DNA of 64,000 nucleotides from VRUE01 sp963732225 (GTDB lineage Bacteria; Actinomycetota; Thermoleophilia; Solirubrobacterales; 70-9), in assembly GCA_963732225.1 (NCBI GenBank), contig CAVSYR010000001.1:106185-170184 (forward strand). The letters run 5' to 3'. The translations under genes were made by a program, and so were the position numbers. The notes beneath the pieces were generated by a model. That model saw only the letters and a program-made list of their open reading frames with translations. It did no database searches and was not told the DNA's origin. Below are positions 50,927 to 58,672 of this stretch, piece after piece. The stretch's first letter is position 1. Each line of letters starts with the position of its first letter.

Positions 50927-52426
50927 ATGGGACTCAACCTCGCATCGTTGATGACCGAGAGCGCCTCGCGGACGCCGGAGCTGCCGGCGATCCGGCTCGG
51001 CGACGTCGAGCTGAGCTACGGCGAGCTCGACGAGCGCAGCGCCCGCCTGGCCGCCCTGCTGGGTGAGAAGGGCATCGGGCCTGGAGACCGCGTCGGCGTG
51101 ATGCTGCCCAACGTTCCCGAGTTCCCGATCGCCTACTACGGCGTGCTGCGCGCCGGCGCCGTCGTCGTACCGATGAACGTGCTGCTGAAGCGGCGCGAGA
51201 TTGCCTTCTACCTCGAGGACTCGGGCTCGAAGCTGCTGCTGGCCTGGCACGGCTTCTGCGCCGAGGCGCGCGAGGGCGCGGCCGATGCCGGCGCCGAGCT
51301 GATCGAGGTCGAGCCGGCGAGCTTCGCCGAGTTGCTGGCCGAGCACGAGCCCAGTACCGGCCTCCATGACACGGCCGAGGACGACACCGCCGTGATCCTC
51401 TACACCTCGGGCACCACCGGCAAGCCCAAGGGTGCCGAGCTGACCCACCTCAACCTCTTCCGCAACGCCGACGTCTCCAGCCGCACCACCTGTGAGATCG
51501 CCAGCGGCGACGTCGTCCTCGGCGCCCTCCCCCTCTTCCACTCCTTCGGCCAGACCGTCGGCATGAACTCCTCGCTCAAGGTCGGCGCCTGCCTCACCCT
51601 GGTGCCGAAGTTCGATCCCGGCGAGGCGCTGGCGACGATGCAGCGCGACAAGGTCACCCACTTCTACGGCGTGCCGACGATGTTCGGTGCCCTGCTCCAC
51701 CACCCCGAGCGCGAGACCTACGACACCTCCTCGCTGCGCACCTGCATCACCGGCGGCGCCTCGATGCCGGTTGAGGTCCTGCACGGCTTCGAAGAGGCGA
51801 TGGGCGCGATCGTGCTCGAGGGCTACGGCCTCTCGGAGACCTCGCCGGTCGCCTGCTCCAACCACCCCGACAAAGAGCGCAAGGCGGGCTCGATCGGCAC
51901 CCCGATCGAAGGGGTCGAGATGCGGATCGTCGACGAGAACGACGAGCCGGTCGCCCAGGGCGAGGTCGGCGAGATCGTGATCCGCGGCCACAACATCATG
52001 AAGGGCTACTGGCAACGCCCCGACGCCACCGAGGAGACGATGCGCGGCGGCTGGTTCCACAGCGGCGACATGGGCCGCATCGACGAGGACGGCTGCTTCT
52101 ACATCGTCGACCGCAAGAAGGACCTGATCATCCGCGGCGGCTACAACGTCTACCCGCGCGAGGTCGAGGAGGTGCTCTTCGAGCACCCGAAGATCCGCGA
52201 AGCGGCCGTGGTTGGCGTCCCCCACGACGAGTGGGGCGAGGAGATCGGCGCCGCGGTCGTCTGCCACGAGGGCGAGGAGCTGGCGCCCGAGGAGGTCAGC
52301 GCCTACGTCAAGGAGCGCATCGCCGCCTACAAGTACCCGCGCCTGGTCTGGTTCCTCGACGACCTGCCCAAGGGCCCCACCGGCAAGATCCTCAAGCGCG
52401 AGATCGAGACTCCCGCGTCTGTGTGA
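50927..52426 (+). CDS. AMP-forming acyl-CoA synthetase
   Basis: ATG 50927 (GGGGAG before it) gives 499 residues. P-loop ILYTSGTTGKPKGAELTH, A5 motif LEGYGLSETSP, YxxGD-like WFHSGDMGRIDEDG, A8 DRKKDLIIRGGYNVYPREVE and A10 PKGPTGKILKREI with the catalytic Lys are all present. It activates a carboxylic acid, probably a medium- or long-chain fatty acid, to acyl-CoA through an acyl-adenylate. The R2-like/SCP2 fusion gene follows 86 bp later on the same strand. Confidence 0.95.
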   Translation: MGLNLASLMTESASRTPELPAIRLGDVELSYGELDERSARLAALLGEKGIGPGDRVGVMLPNVPEFPIAYYGVLRAGAVVVPMNVLLKRREIAFYLEDSGSKLLLAWHGFCAEAREGAADAGAELIEVEPASFAELLAEHEPSTGLHDTAEDDTAVILYTSGTTGKPKGAELTHLNLFRNADVSSRTTCEIASGDVVLGALPLFHSFGQTVGMNSSLKVGACLTLVPKFDPGEALATMQRDKVTHFYGVPTMFGALLHHPERETYDTSSLRTCITGGASMPVEVLHGFEEAMGAIVLEGYGLSETSPVACSNHPDKERKAGSIGTPIEGVEMRIVDENDEPVAQGEVGEIVIRGHNIMKGYWQRPDATEETMRGGWFHSGDMGRIDEDGCFYIVDRKKDLIIRGGYNVYPREVEEVLFEHPKIREAAVVGVPHDEWGEEIGAAVVCHEGEELAPEEVSAYVKERIAAYKYPRLVWFLDDLPKGPTGKILKREIETPASV

Positions 52427-52445
52427 CGAACTCACCCTGACCACC

Positions 52446-52475
52446 CTGGCTGCCCAGCCAGTTTGGCAGTAACCT
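52446..52475 (+). promoter_or_regulatory. Palindromic operator plus -10-like element of the R2-SCP2 gene
   Basis: CTGGCTGCCCAGCCAG (52446-52461) is a perfect 7-2-7 palindrome, followed after 8 bp by TAACCT (52470-52475), a plausible -10, 38 bp before the ATG. The arrangement is identical in spacing to that before the paralogous gene at 5125-6054 (site at 6100-6115). Confidence 0.6.
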
Positions 52476-52512
52476 CCGCTGCGGCAGCCCGCCGCACCAG
52501 CAAAGGAGAGAG

Positions 52513-53796
52513 ATGAGCGTCGCATCGCAGAGCCTGATGGACAACGTCACCTACGAGGACCTCTACAAGCGCTGGGAGCAGGGCAACTGGAGTGCCTACG
52601 ACATCGACCTGAGCGGCGACAAAGCCGGCTGGGACGGCCTCAGTGACATCCAGCGGCGCTCGGCGATGTGGATCTACTCGATGTTCTTCTACGGCGAGGA
52701 CCGCGTCGCCGACACCCTCGCCCCCTACATCACCGCCGCCCCGACCGAGGAGCAGGCCTACTTCCTCGCTACCCAGCAGGTCGACGAGGTGCGCCACTCG
52801 GTCTTCTTCCACCGCTTCTTCAAGGACGTGATCGGCGTCGGCGGCGACTCGATCGAGCAGACTCTCTCCGCCACCCTGCCGCAGCTCAACTGGGGCTACC
52901 GCGGCATCTTCGACCGCCTCGACGTGATGGCCGAGGAACTGCGCAAGGACCGCTCGTTGCCTAAGTACGCGCAGGCGATCACGCTCTACCACCTGATCGT
53001 CGAGGGCTCGCTGGCCCAGCCCGGCCAGCACTTCATCGAGGACTTCTTCGCTTCCGAGGACACGATGCCCGGCTTCAGCTCCGGCATGGCCAACGTCTCG
53101 CGCGACGAGCAGCGCCACATCGGCTTCGGGGTCAAGGTGCTCTCCGAGCTGCTGGGCGAAGGCGCGCCGGGCTGGGAGGAGAATCGCGCTGCCGTAGTCG
53201 AGCTGCTGCGCGAAGTGCTGCCCTATGGGCCGGCGGTCTTCTACCCGCCGAACTTCGACCGCGAGTACACCGAGTGCTACGGCTTCTCGCTCGAGGACAT
53301 CTTCGCTTTCGGGCTCAAACTGATCCGCCAGCGCTGGCGCACGATCGGCTACCCGACCGAGGAGATGCCCCCTGGCGTCTTCCCCTTCGATCCCGAAGCC
53401 TCGGCCGAGGAGGTCGCCAAGAACCAGGTGAAGCTGATGGAAGCCGGCATCCTCGGCCCGCCCGAGGCGGTTCCGCAGGCCGATCCCGAGATGCAGCGCC
53501 TCTACTTCGACGTGGTCAAGCGCGCCGCCAACTCGAAGGCCGCCAACGGCTCCAAGCTCGTCTACCAGTGGCGCTTCACCGACGCCGACCCCTGGCACCT
53601 GGTGCTCGACAACGGCTCGACCCGGGCGGAGCCGGGCGAAGCGCCGAACCCGACCGTCACCCTCGAGACCAGCTGGGCCGACTTCGTCTCAACCAGCAAG
53701 CCCGACGCCAACCCGCTGAAGCTGGTCCTCACACGCCGCATCCGCCCCCGCGGTTCGATCCGCGAGATCGCCCGGATGAGAAAGGTCTTCGGCTAG
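52513..53796 (+). CDS. R2-like oxidase fused to an SCP2 lipid-binding domain
   Basis: In this 427-residue protein, residues 1-290 are an R2-like ferritin-fold domain with all six metal ligands: Glu62 (FFYGED), Glu92 and His95 (DEVRH), Glu164 (YHLIVEG), Glu199 and His202 (DEQRH), and Tyr159 where R2lox proteins have their cross-linked Tyr. After a linker (about 290-345), residues about 350-427 resemble an SCP2 sterol/lipid-carrier domain (YQWRFTDADPWHLVLDNG, LETSWADFVSTSKPDANPL, KLVLTRRI). R2lox proteins bind fatty-acid-like ligands, so a joined lipid carrier suggests substrate delivery. The ATG has AAAGGAGAG before it. Its TAG shares CTAG with the convergent amidase. Confidence 0.88.
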   Translation: MSVASQSLMDNVTYEDLYKRWEQGNWSAYDIDLSGDKAGWDGLSDIQRRSAMWIYSMFFYGEDRVADTLAPYITAAPTEEQAYFLATQQVDEVRHSVFFHRFFKDVIGVGGDSIEQTLSATLPQLNWGYRGIFDRLDVMAEELRKDRSLPKYAQAITLYHLIVEGSLAQPGQHFIEDFFASEDTMPGFSSGMANVSRDEQRHIGFGVKVLSELLGEGAPGWEENRAAVVELLREVLPYGPAVFYPPNFDREYTECYGFSLEDIFAFGLKLIRQRWRTIGYPTEEMPPGVFPFDPEASAEEVAKNQVKLMEAGILGPPEAVPQADPEMQRLYFDVVKRAANSKAANGSKLVYQWRFTDADPWHLVLDNGSTRAEPGEAPNPTVTLETSWADFVSTSKPDANPLKLVLTRRIRPRGSIREIARMRKVFG

Positions 53797-55199
53797 GAGA
53801 CCGAGGGGCGGGCGTCGGCCCAGGGGCGCTCGGCCTCTAGCTGAGCGGCGAGGGAGAGCAGGGTCGCCTCCTCACCGGGGCGGCCGATGACCTGGACGGC
53901 GAGGGGCATGCCGTCGGGTGCGAAGCCGGTGGGGACGGACATCGCCGGGTTGCCGAGGTGGTTCCAGGGCACGCAATAGGGATAGAAGCGACTCATGCCG
54001 AGTACGGTGCGGATCGCGCCCTGGCCCTCCCAGCGGCGGATCGGCAGGGCGGTGCCGCCCATCACCGGGGTGATCAACACGTCGAAGGAGTCGAAGAGCG
54101 CGTTGACGCGGGCGACGTCGGCCTCGCGGCCGCGCAGGGCGCGCTCGTAGATCGCGTCCGGGAGCGTGCTGCCAAGTCGGCCGAAGCCACGGGTGCGCCG
54201 TTCCAGTCGCTCGGGGTGCGGCACTTCGGCCACCGTATCGGCGACGCCGCGCAGGAAGCGCGGTGTGATGTTGTTGCCGATCCCGCCCCAGGCGGGATCC
54301 TGCTGGGCAACCTCGTGGCCGAGCGAGCGCATCAGCTCGGCGGCGTCGAAGACGGCCTGCTTGACGTCATCGGAGACCGTCGGCGGCGCCGCGGCGCGCG
54401 GCGCCAGGGTCGAATAGGCGACCCGCAGCTTGCCGGGCGGCGTCTTCGCCGACTCGACGAAGGGGCGGTCCGGGAGTGGCGGTGCGCCGGGCTCTGAGGA
54501 GCCACCGGCGGTGATGTCGAGCCAGAGCGCGGTGTCAAGCACGTTGCGGCTGAGGCAGCCGAGAACCGCTAGACCGTGCCAGCCGTCCTCGAGCGGCGCC
54601 AACGAGATCCGGCCGCGCGAGGGTTTCAAGCCGAAGAGGCCACAGGAGGCTGCGGGCAGCCGGATCGAGCCGCCGCCGTCGCCGGCAGAGGCGATCGGCA
54701 CCAGCCCGGCGGCAACCGCCGCGCCCGAGCCACCGCTCGATCCGGCCGGGCTGCGCTGCAGGTTCCAGGGGTTGCGAGTGACCCCGTAGGTCGCCGACTC
54801 GGTGAAGCCGCAGATCGCCAGCTCGGGCAGCTGCGTCAGGCCAACCACGATCGCGCCCGCCTCGCGCAGGCGGCGCACCATCTCGCAGTCGGCCGTCGCC
54901 GGCTCGGTAAAGGCGTCGGTGCCGTGCATGTTGACCTCGCCGACCACATCGACTTCGTCCTTGATCGCGATCGGCACACCTAGCAGCGGTCGCTCCTCCC
55001 CCGCCTTCAGCCGCGCTTCCGCCTGCTCGGCTTCGAGTAGCGCCTTCTCGGCGAAGACCTTGCGGAAGGCGTTCAGTTGGGGATCGATCCGCCCGATCCG
55101 ATCGAGACATAGCTGCACCAACTCTGTCGGCGAGACCTCACCGGCTCGCACCATCTCGGCCTGCTTCGCCGCGCCTACAAAAGCGAGATCGTCACCCAT
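53793..55199 (-). CDS. Amidase-signature family hydrolase
   Basis: The 468-residue protein has the Ser-cisSer-Lys triad: VPIAIKDEVDV (Lys), AGSSGGSGAAVAAGLVP (cis-Ser) and SAGDGGGSIRLPAA (nucleophile Ser). It hydrolyses an amide of unknown identity; GatA is unlikely because no gatB/gatC neighbours are present and the C-terminal region differs. It is transcribed alone on the minus strand. Confidence 0.92.
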   Translation of the reverse strand: MGDDLAFVGAAKQAEMVRAGEVSPTELVQLCLDRIGRIDPQLNAFRKVFAEKALLEAEQAEARLKAGEERPLLGVPIAIKDEVDVVGEVNMHGTDAFTEPATADCEMVRRLREAGAIVVGLTQLPELAICGFTESATYGVTRNPWNLQRSPAGSSGGSGAAVAAGLVPIASAGDGGGSIRLPAASCGLFGLKPSRGRISLAPLEDGWHGLAVLGCLSRNVLDTALWLDITAGGSSEPGAPPLPDRPFVESAKTPPGKLRVAYSTLAPRAAAPPTVSDDVKQAVFDAAELMRSLGHEVAQQDPAWGGIGNNITPRFLRGVADTVAEVPHPERLERRTRGFGRLGSTLPDAIYERALRGREADVARVNALFDSFDVLITPVMGGTALPIRRWEGQGAIRTVLGMSRFYPYCVPWNHLGNPAMSVPTGFAPDGMPLAVQVIGRPGEEATLLSLAAQLEAERPWADARPSVS

Positions 55200-55216
55200 G
55201 GCGCCAGGGTATTAGG

Positions 55217-57430
55217 TCAAGCCTCAGCCGGCTCGGGCTCGGCCGTGCCGCTCTCAAAGCTGAGGTCCGGCAGCGCCCGGTCGAGCCAGGAGGGCATCCA
55301 CCAGTTCCAGCCGCCGAGCAGCTTCATCGCCGCCGGCACCAGGATCAGGCGGACCAGGGTCGCGTCGAGCGCGATCGCCACCGCGCAGCCGAGGCCGAGC
55401 TCCTTGATCGAGGGCACCCCGGTGAGGACGAAGACGGCGAAGACCGAAGTCATGATCAGGGCGGCGGAGGAGATCGTGCGGGCGCTGGTCGAGAGGCCTT
55501 CGGCAACGGCCCGTTCGTTGTCGCCGTGCTCGAGGTAGTGCTCGCGGATCCGCGACATCAGGAAGACCTCGTAGTCCATCGAGAGGCCGAAGACGATGGC
55601 GAAGATCAGCGGCACGTTGATCGTGTCGAGCGCGCCCTGGTTCTCGAAGCCGAGCAGGCTGTCGAACCAGCCCCACTGGAAGATCGCGACGAGGACGCCG
55701 AAGGCAGCCCCGATCGAGAGCAAGTTCATCAGCACCGCCTTCAGCGGCAGCAACAGCGAGCGCAGCATCACCATCAGCACCAGGTAACTGAGCGCGAGGA
55801 CGAAGAGGATGATCTTCCACATCGAGCCGCTGACCTGAGCGCGGGCGTCCTGGCTGCGCGCGGTTTCGCCGCCGACGTCGACGCTGGCGACGCGGGCGAG
55901 AGCGGTCGCTGGGACGACGTTGTCGCGCAGCCGTTCGACCAGGGCAATGGTCGCGTCGGACTCGCTCGGAGCGCTCGGCGTGGCCTGGACAAGGACGCTG
56001 GAACCGGAGAAGGCGGGTGGCGCCACAGCGTTGACGCCGGGCGTTGACTCGATCGTGCGGGCAAAGCCGGCGATCACGGCGCGGTCCTTGTGCGCCTGGC
56101 CGGCGCTGTCGAAGGAGGCGACCATCTGCACCGGGTCGGTGCCGCCACCGAGCTGCTTGGAGGCGAGTTCGTTGCCGATCCGCACGTCGCTGTCGGTGGG
56201 GAACTGCTTGATCGCCTGCGTCCCCGTTTCGATCGAGAGCAGCGGAATCGCCAGGGTCAACAGCACAGCAGAGACGCCGATCACGGCGACCCAGGGCCGC
56301 GCCATCACGCGAGTGGTCCAGCGCACCCAGAAGGCCTCGCGGTCGGGGGCAGTGGAGCGGCGAGCTTTGAAAGGTCTGCTGATCCAGGCGAGCACCTTGG
56401 CGACGACCCCGCCCGGCAGCACGCGGTCGCCAAGCATCGCGATCAGCGCGGGTAGCAGTGTCGTCGCGGTCAGGATCGAGACGGCGACCACGGTCATCGC
56501 TCCCAGGGCCATCGAGCGCAGCGCCTGGTTGTCGACCATCCAGAGGCCGGCCAGCGAGACGATCACGGCGAGGCCGGAGAAGGCCACTGCCAGGCCCGAG
56601 GTCGAGAGCGCCTCGGCCCGCGCCGCCTCTGGGTCGCGACCGGCGGCGCGCTCCTCGCGATAGCGGGCGAGGATGAAGAGCGAGTAGTCGATCGCCACCC
56701 CGATCCCGATCATCGAGGCCATGTTGGTGACGAAGACCGAGGTCTCGATCTGCTGCGAGATGAAGTAGATCAGCGCCCCGGTGATCATCACGCTGACGAA
56801 GCCGAGCACCAGCGGCAGCGCTGCGGCGGCAAGCGAGCCGAAGACGACGAGCAGAATGATCGCGACGATCGGGAAGCCGCCGGCCTCCGCTTTTGCCAGG
56901 TCCTTCTTAGAGAGCTCCTGCATGCCGGCCCAGATCGTCGGCTGGCCGGCGAGGTAAGTGGTCACCCCGTCGACGGCGGTGCCGGGGTCGAGGTCTTCGC
57001 GCAGTTCGGCGGCCGAGTCGATCTGGCGGTCCGAGGACTTTTCGCTGTGCAGGGCCAGCATCGCCGTGCCGGTCCGCTGCAGCGCGACCTCGGCCTGGCG
57101 GGCGGTGGCCGGCGGCAGGGTCACCTTTTCGAGGCCGGCGACGGAGTGGCGCACCCGGTTGACTGCACTGGCGCGGGCGGCGACGCTGGCGCCTTCTTCG
57201 GCCTGCAACAGCACCGCGATGCCGCCGGTCTTGTCGCTGAAGTCCTTTTCGAGCGAGTCGCTGACCGCCTTCGACTGCGTGCCGGGAACGTCGAAGCCGC
57301 CCCCGGTGAGGTGATCGGTCTGGTGCGAGGCAATCGGCAACGCGACGGCAACGACCGCGATCCACGCCGCCAGGACCCAGCGCCGTCGGCGCCCCAGGAA
57401 TCCCGCGAGTTTGACCATGAAGTCACGCAT
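55217..57430 (-). CDS. MMPL-family RND exporter
   Basis: This 737-residue protein has about twelve membrane segments in two repeats, each with a large extracellular loop after the first helix. Hallmarks are GIGVAIDYSLFILARYREE and FGLSMDYEVFLMSRIREHYL (Asp-Tyr pairs of the proton relay), typical of MmpL-type transporters. These export lipids, glycolipids or drugs. A TetR-type regulator gene lies upstream on the same strand, and a palindrome matching those before the R2-like genes abuts this start codon. The second Met (MVKLAGFLG) is an alternative start. Confidence 0.93.
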   Translation of the reverse strand: MRDFMVKLAGFLGRRRRWVLAAWIAVVAVALPIASHQTDHLTGGGFDVPGTQSKAVSDSLEKDFSDKTGGIAVLLQAEEGASVAARASAVNRVRHSVAGLEKVTLPPATARQAEVALQRTGTAMLALHSEKSSDRQIDSAAELREDLDPGTAVDGVTTYLAGQPTIWAGMQELSKKDLAKAEAGGFPIVAIILLVVFGSLAAAALPLVLGFVSVMITGALIYFISQQIETSVFVTNMASMIGIGVAIDYSLFILARYREERAAGRDPEAARAEALSTSGLAVAFSGLAVIVSLAGLWMVDNQALRSMALGAMTVVAVSILTATTLLPALIAMLGDRVLPGGVVAKVLAWISRPFKARRSTAPDREAFWVRWTTRVMARPWVAVIGVSAVLLTLAIPLLSIETGTQAIKQFPTDSDVRIGNELASKQLGGGTDPVQMVASFDSAGQAHKDRAVIAGFARTIESTPGVNAVAPPAFSGSSVLVQATPSAPSESDATIALVERLRDNVVPATALARVASVDVGGETARSQDARAQVSGSMWKIILFVLALSYLVLMVMLRSLLLPLKAVLMNLLSIGAAFGVLVAIFQWGWFDSLLGFENQGALDTINVPLIFAIVFGLSMDYEVFLMSRIREHYLEHGDNERAVAEGLSTSARTISSAALIMTSVFAVFVLTGVPSIKELGLGCAVAIALDATLVRLILVPAAMKLLGGWNWWMPSWLDRALPDLSFESGTAEPEPAEA

Positions 57431-57445
57431 TGGCTGGACAGCCAG
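57430..57445. promoter_or_regulatory. Third CTGGCTG palindrome, at the MMPL start codon
   Basis: TTGGCTGGACAGCCAG matches CTGGCTGNNCAGCCAG except for one outer base. It overlaps the first base of the MMPL ATG, so binding there could block transcription or act on a promoter upstream. The -10 spacing seen at the other two sites is not present here. Confidence 0.45.
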
Positions 57446-57507
57446 CTTTTCGGATCAGCGACCGCCCGTCTGTGAGTGCGATCACTCCAAACGGTTTTCC
57501 GCCGGGG

Positions 57508-58116
57508 CTACTCGGAGACGAGCAGGTAGCGACCCGAGGCGGCGGCCACGGCGAGGCCGCCGCTGATGTCGCGCTCGGTGTCGGAGAGCGCCTGCAGGGC
57601 GAAGCCGTCGGCGATCGCGAAGAGGAAAGAGACGATCTCCTCGGCGTCGTGGCGGAGCTTCAGCACGCCCTCTTGTTCCTTGGCGCGCAGTACGTCGGCG
57701 ACGTGCGAGCGGGTGCGCTCGAAGAGCTGGCCGACCTCGCGCTGGATCTCCGGGTTGCGGCGGCCGGCGCTGAAGAGCTCGTAGAGGAGCAGGAAGAAGG
57801 TGGGCTCGTTTTCGATCAGGTCGGTGAGGCTGGCGAGCAGCACGTCGATCACGTCGTCGACCGTCTCCGCCTTGGCCAGCGGTTCGTCGAGCCGCGCCAC
57901 GCGGATCTCGGCGTCGCGGCGCACGACCTCGACCAGCAGCCGCTCCTTGGTCCCGAAGTAGTAGTGGAGAAGGCCGCGGCTTACGCCGGCCTCACGGGCG
58001 ACGTGCTCGAAGGTCGAGCCCGCCGCGCCGCGCTTGGCGACCGAGACCCGCATCGCGTCGACGATGCGCTGGGCCTTCTCGCCGCTGAGCTCGCGCTCCT
58101 TGGTCGCCGCCTCCAT
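57508..58116 (-). CDS. TetR-family transcriptional regulator
   Basis: The 202-residue protein has an N-terminal TetR HTH (STFEHVAREAGVSRGLLHYY, FGTKERLLVEVV) and a helical ligand domain. It is encoded just upstream of the MMPL gene in the same direction, 77 bp apart, so it is probably its regulator. A TCAGTC-N7-GACTGA repeat lies 5 bp before its start and is a likely autoregulatory operator. Confidence 0.92.
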   Translation of the reverse strand: MEAATKERELSGEKAQRIVDAMRVSVAKRGAAGSTFEHVAREAGVSRGLLHYYFGTKERLLVEVVRRDAEIRVARLDEPLAKAETVDDVIDVLLASLTDLIENEPTFFLLLYELFSAGRRNPEIQREVGQLFERTRSHVADVLRAKEQEGVLKLRHDAEEIVSFLFAIADGFALQALSDTERDISGGLAVAAASGRYLLVSE

Positions 58117-58120
58117 GGAA

Positions 58121-58139
58121 TCAGTCTAGTGCTGACTGA
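58121..58139. promoter_or_regulatory. Candidate TetR operator
   Basis: TCAGTC (58121-58126) and GACTGA (58134-58139) form a perfect 6-bp inverted repeat with a 7-bp centre (19 bp in all), 5 bp upstream of the TetR start. Size and position fit an autoregulatory TetR-type operator. Confidence 0.5.
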
Positions 58140-58148
58140 GGAGGCACA

Positions 58149-58178
58149 AACGCCGGCAGGCGACGACCTGCCGGCGTT
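58149..58178 (-). terminator. Perfect 12-bp hairpin terminator-like element
   Basis: AACGCCGGCAGG (58149-58160) and CCTGCCGGCGTT (58167-58178) are exact complements around a 6-base loop, 10 bp after the stop of the minus-strand gene at 58188. On that strand the stem ends in TT followed by TGTG, so the U-run is short. Confidence 0.65.
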
Positions 58179-58187
58179 GAGAGGTCC

Positions 58188-58613
58188 TCAGGAACCGTTG
58201 ATACTCGTCGTGCTGGTGTACTCGAACTCCTCCTCGGCGCCGAAGAGGGCGTCGAGCACGGTCTTGCGCGCGTCCTCGCTGAGGATCAGGGCGACGGCGG
58301 CGCCAACCAGGCCGAGCAGGATGATGCGGCCTAGCTTGCTCTTCTTGCGCTTCTTCGGCGCCCGGAAAGCCTCGGAGGCGTCGCGCAGGTTCTCCGCCGC
58401 GACCTTGAGGTCACGCTGCACCTTCTTGTCGCTGGTGACTGCCTTGACCGTGCCGCCGTTGCTGGTCGCGCGGCCGTAGGCGCCCTTCGCCGCCTCAAAA
58501 GCCTTCTTCAGGCTGTCGCGCAGCTCTTCGTCCTCGATCAGTCGCTCGACGTAGGGATTCTCACGTGCGGTCGAATAGAGATCGGCGGCCTGGGTCGCCT
58601 TGGTCTTGCTCAT
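58188..58613 (-). CDS. Hypothetical membrane-anchored protein
   Basis: ATG 58613, with AGGAGAAGG before it, gives 141 residues. A helical, charged N-terminal region (ENPYVERLIEDEELRDSLKK, AAKGAYGRATSNGG, KKVQRDLKVAAENLRDAS) is followed by a basic patch (KKRKKSKLG), one membrane segment (RIILLGLVGAAVALILSE) and an acidic tail. I recognise no family; the arrangement resembles small cell-envelope stress proteins of actinobacteria, but this is only resemblance. Confidence 0.75.
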   Translation of the reverse strand: MSKTKATQAADLYSTARENPYVERLIEDEELRDSLKKAFEAAKGAYGRATSNGGTVKAVTSDKKVQRDLKVAAENLRDASEAFRAPKKRKKSKLGRIILLGLVGAAVALILSEDARKTVLDALFGAEEEFEYTSTTSINGS

Positions 58614-58672
58614 GCCTTCTCCTCGCTGGATTCTCCGGGGCACTCAGAATAACTCGCATCGATCGGGCGGCG

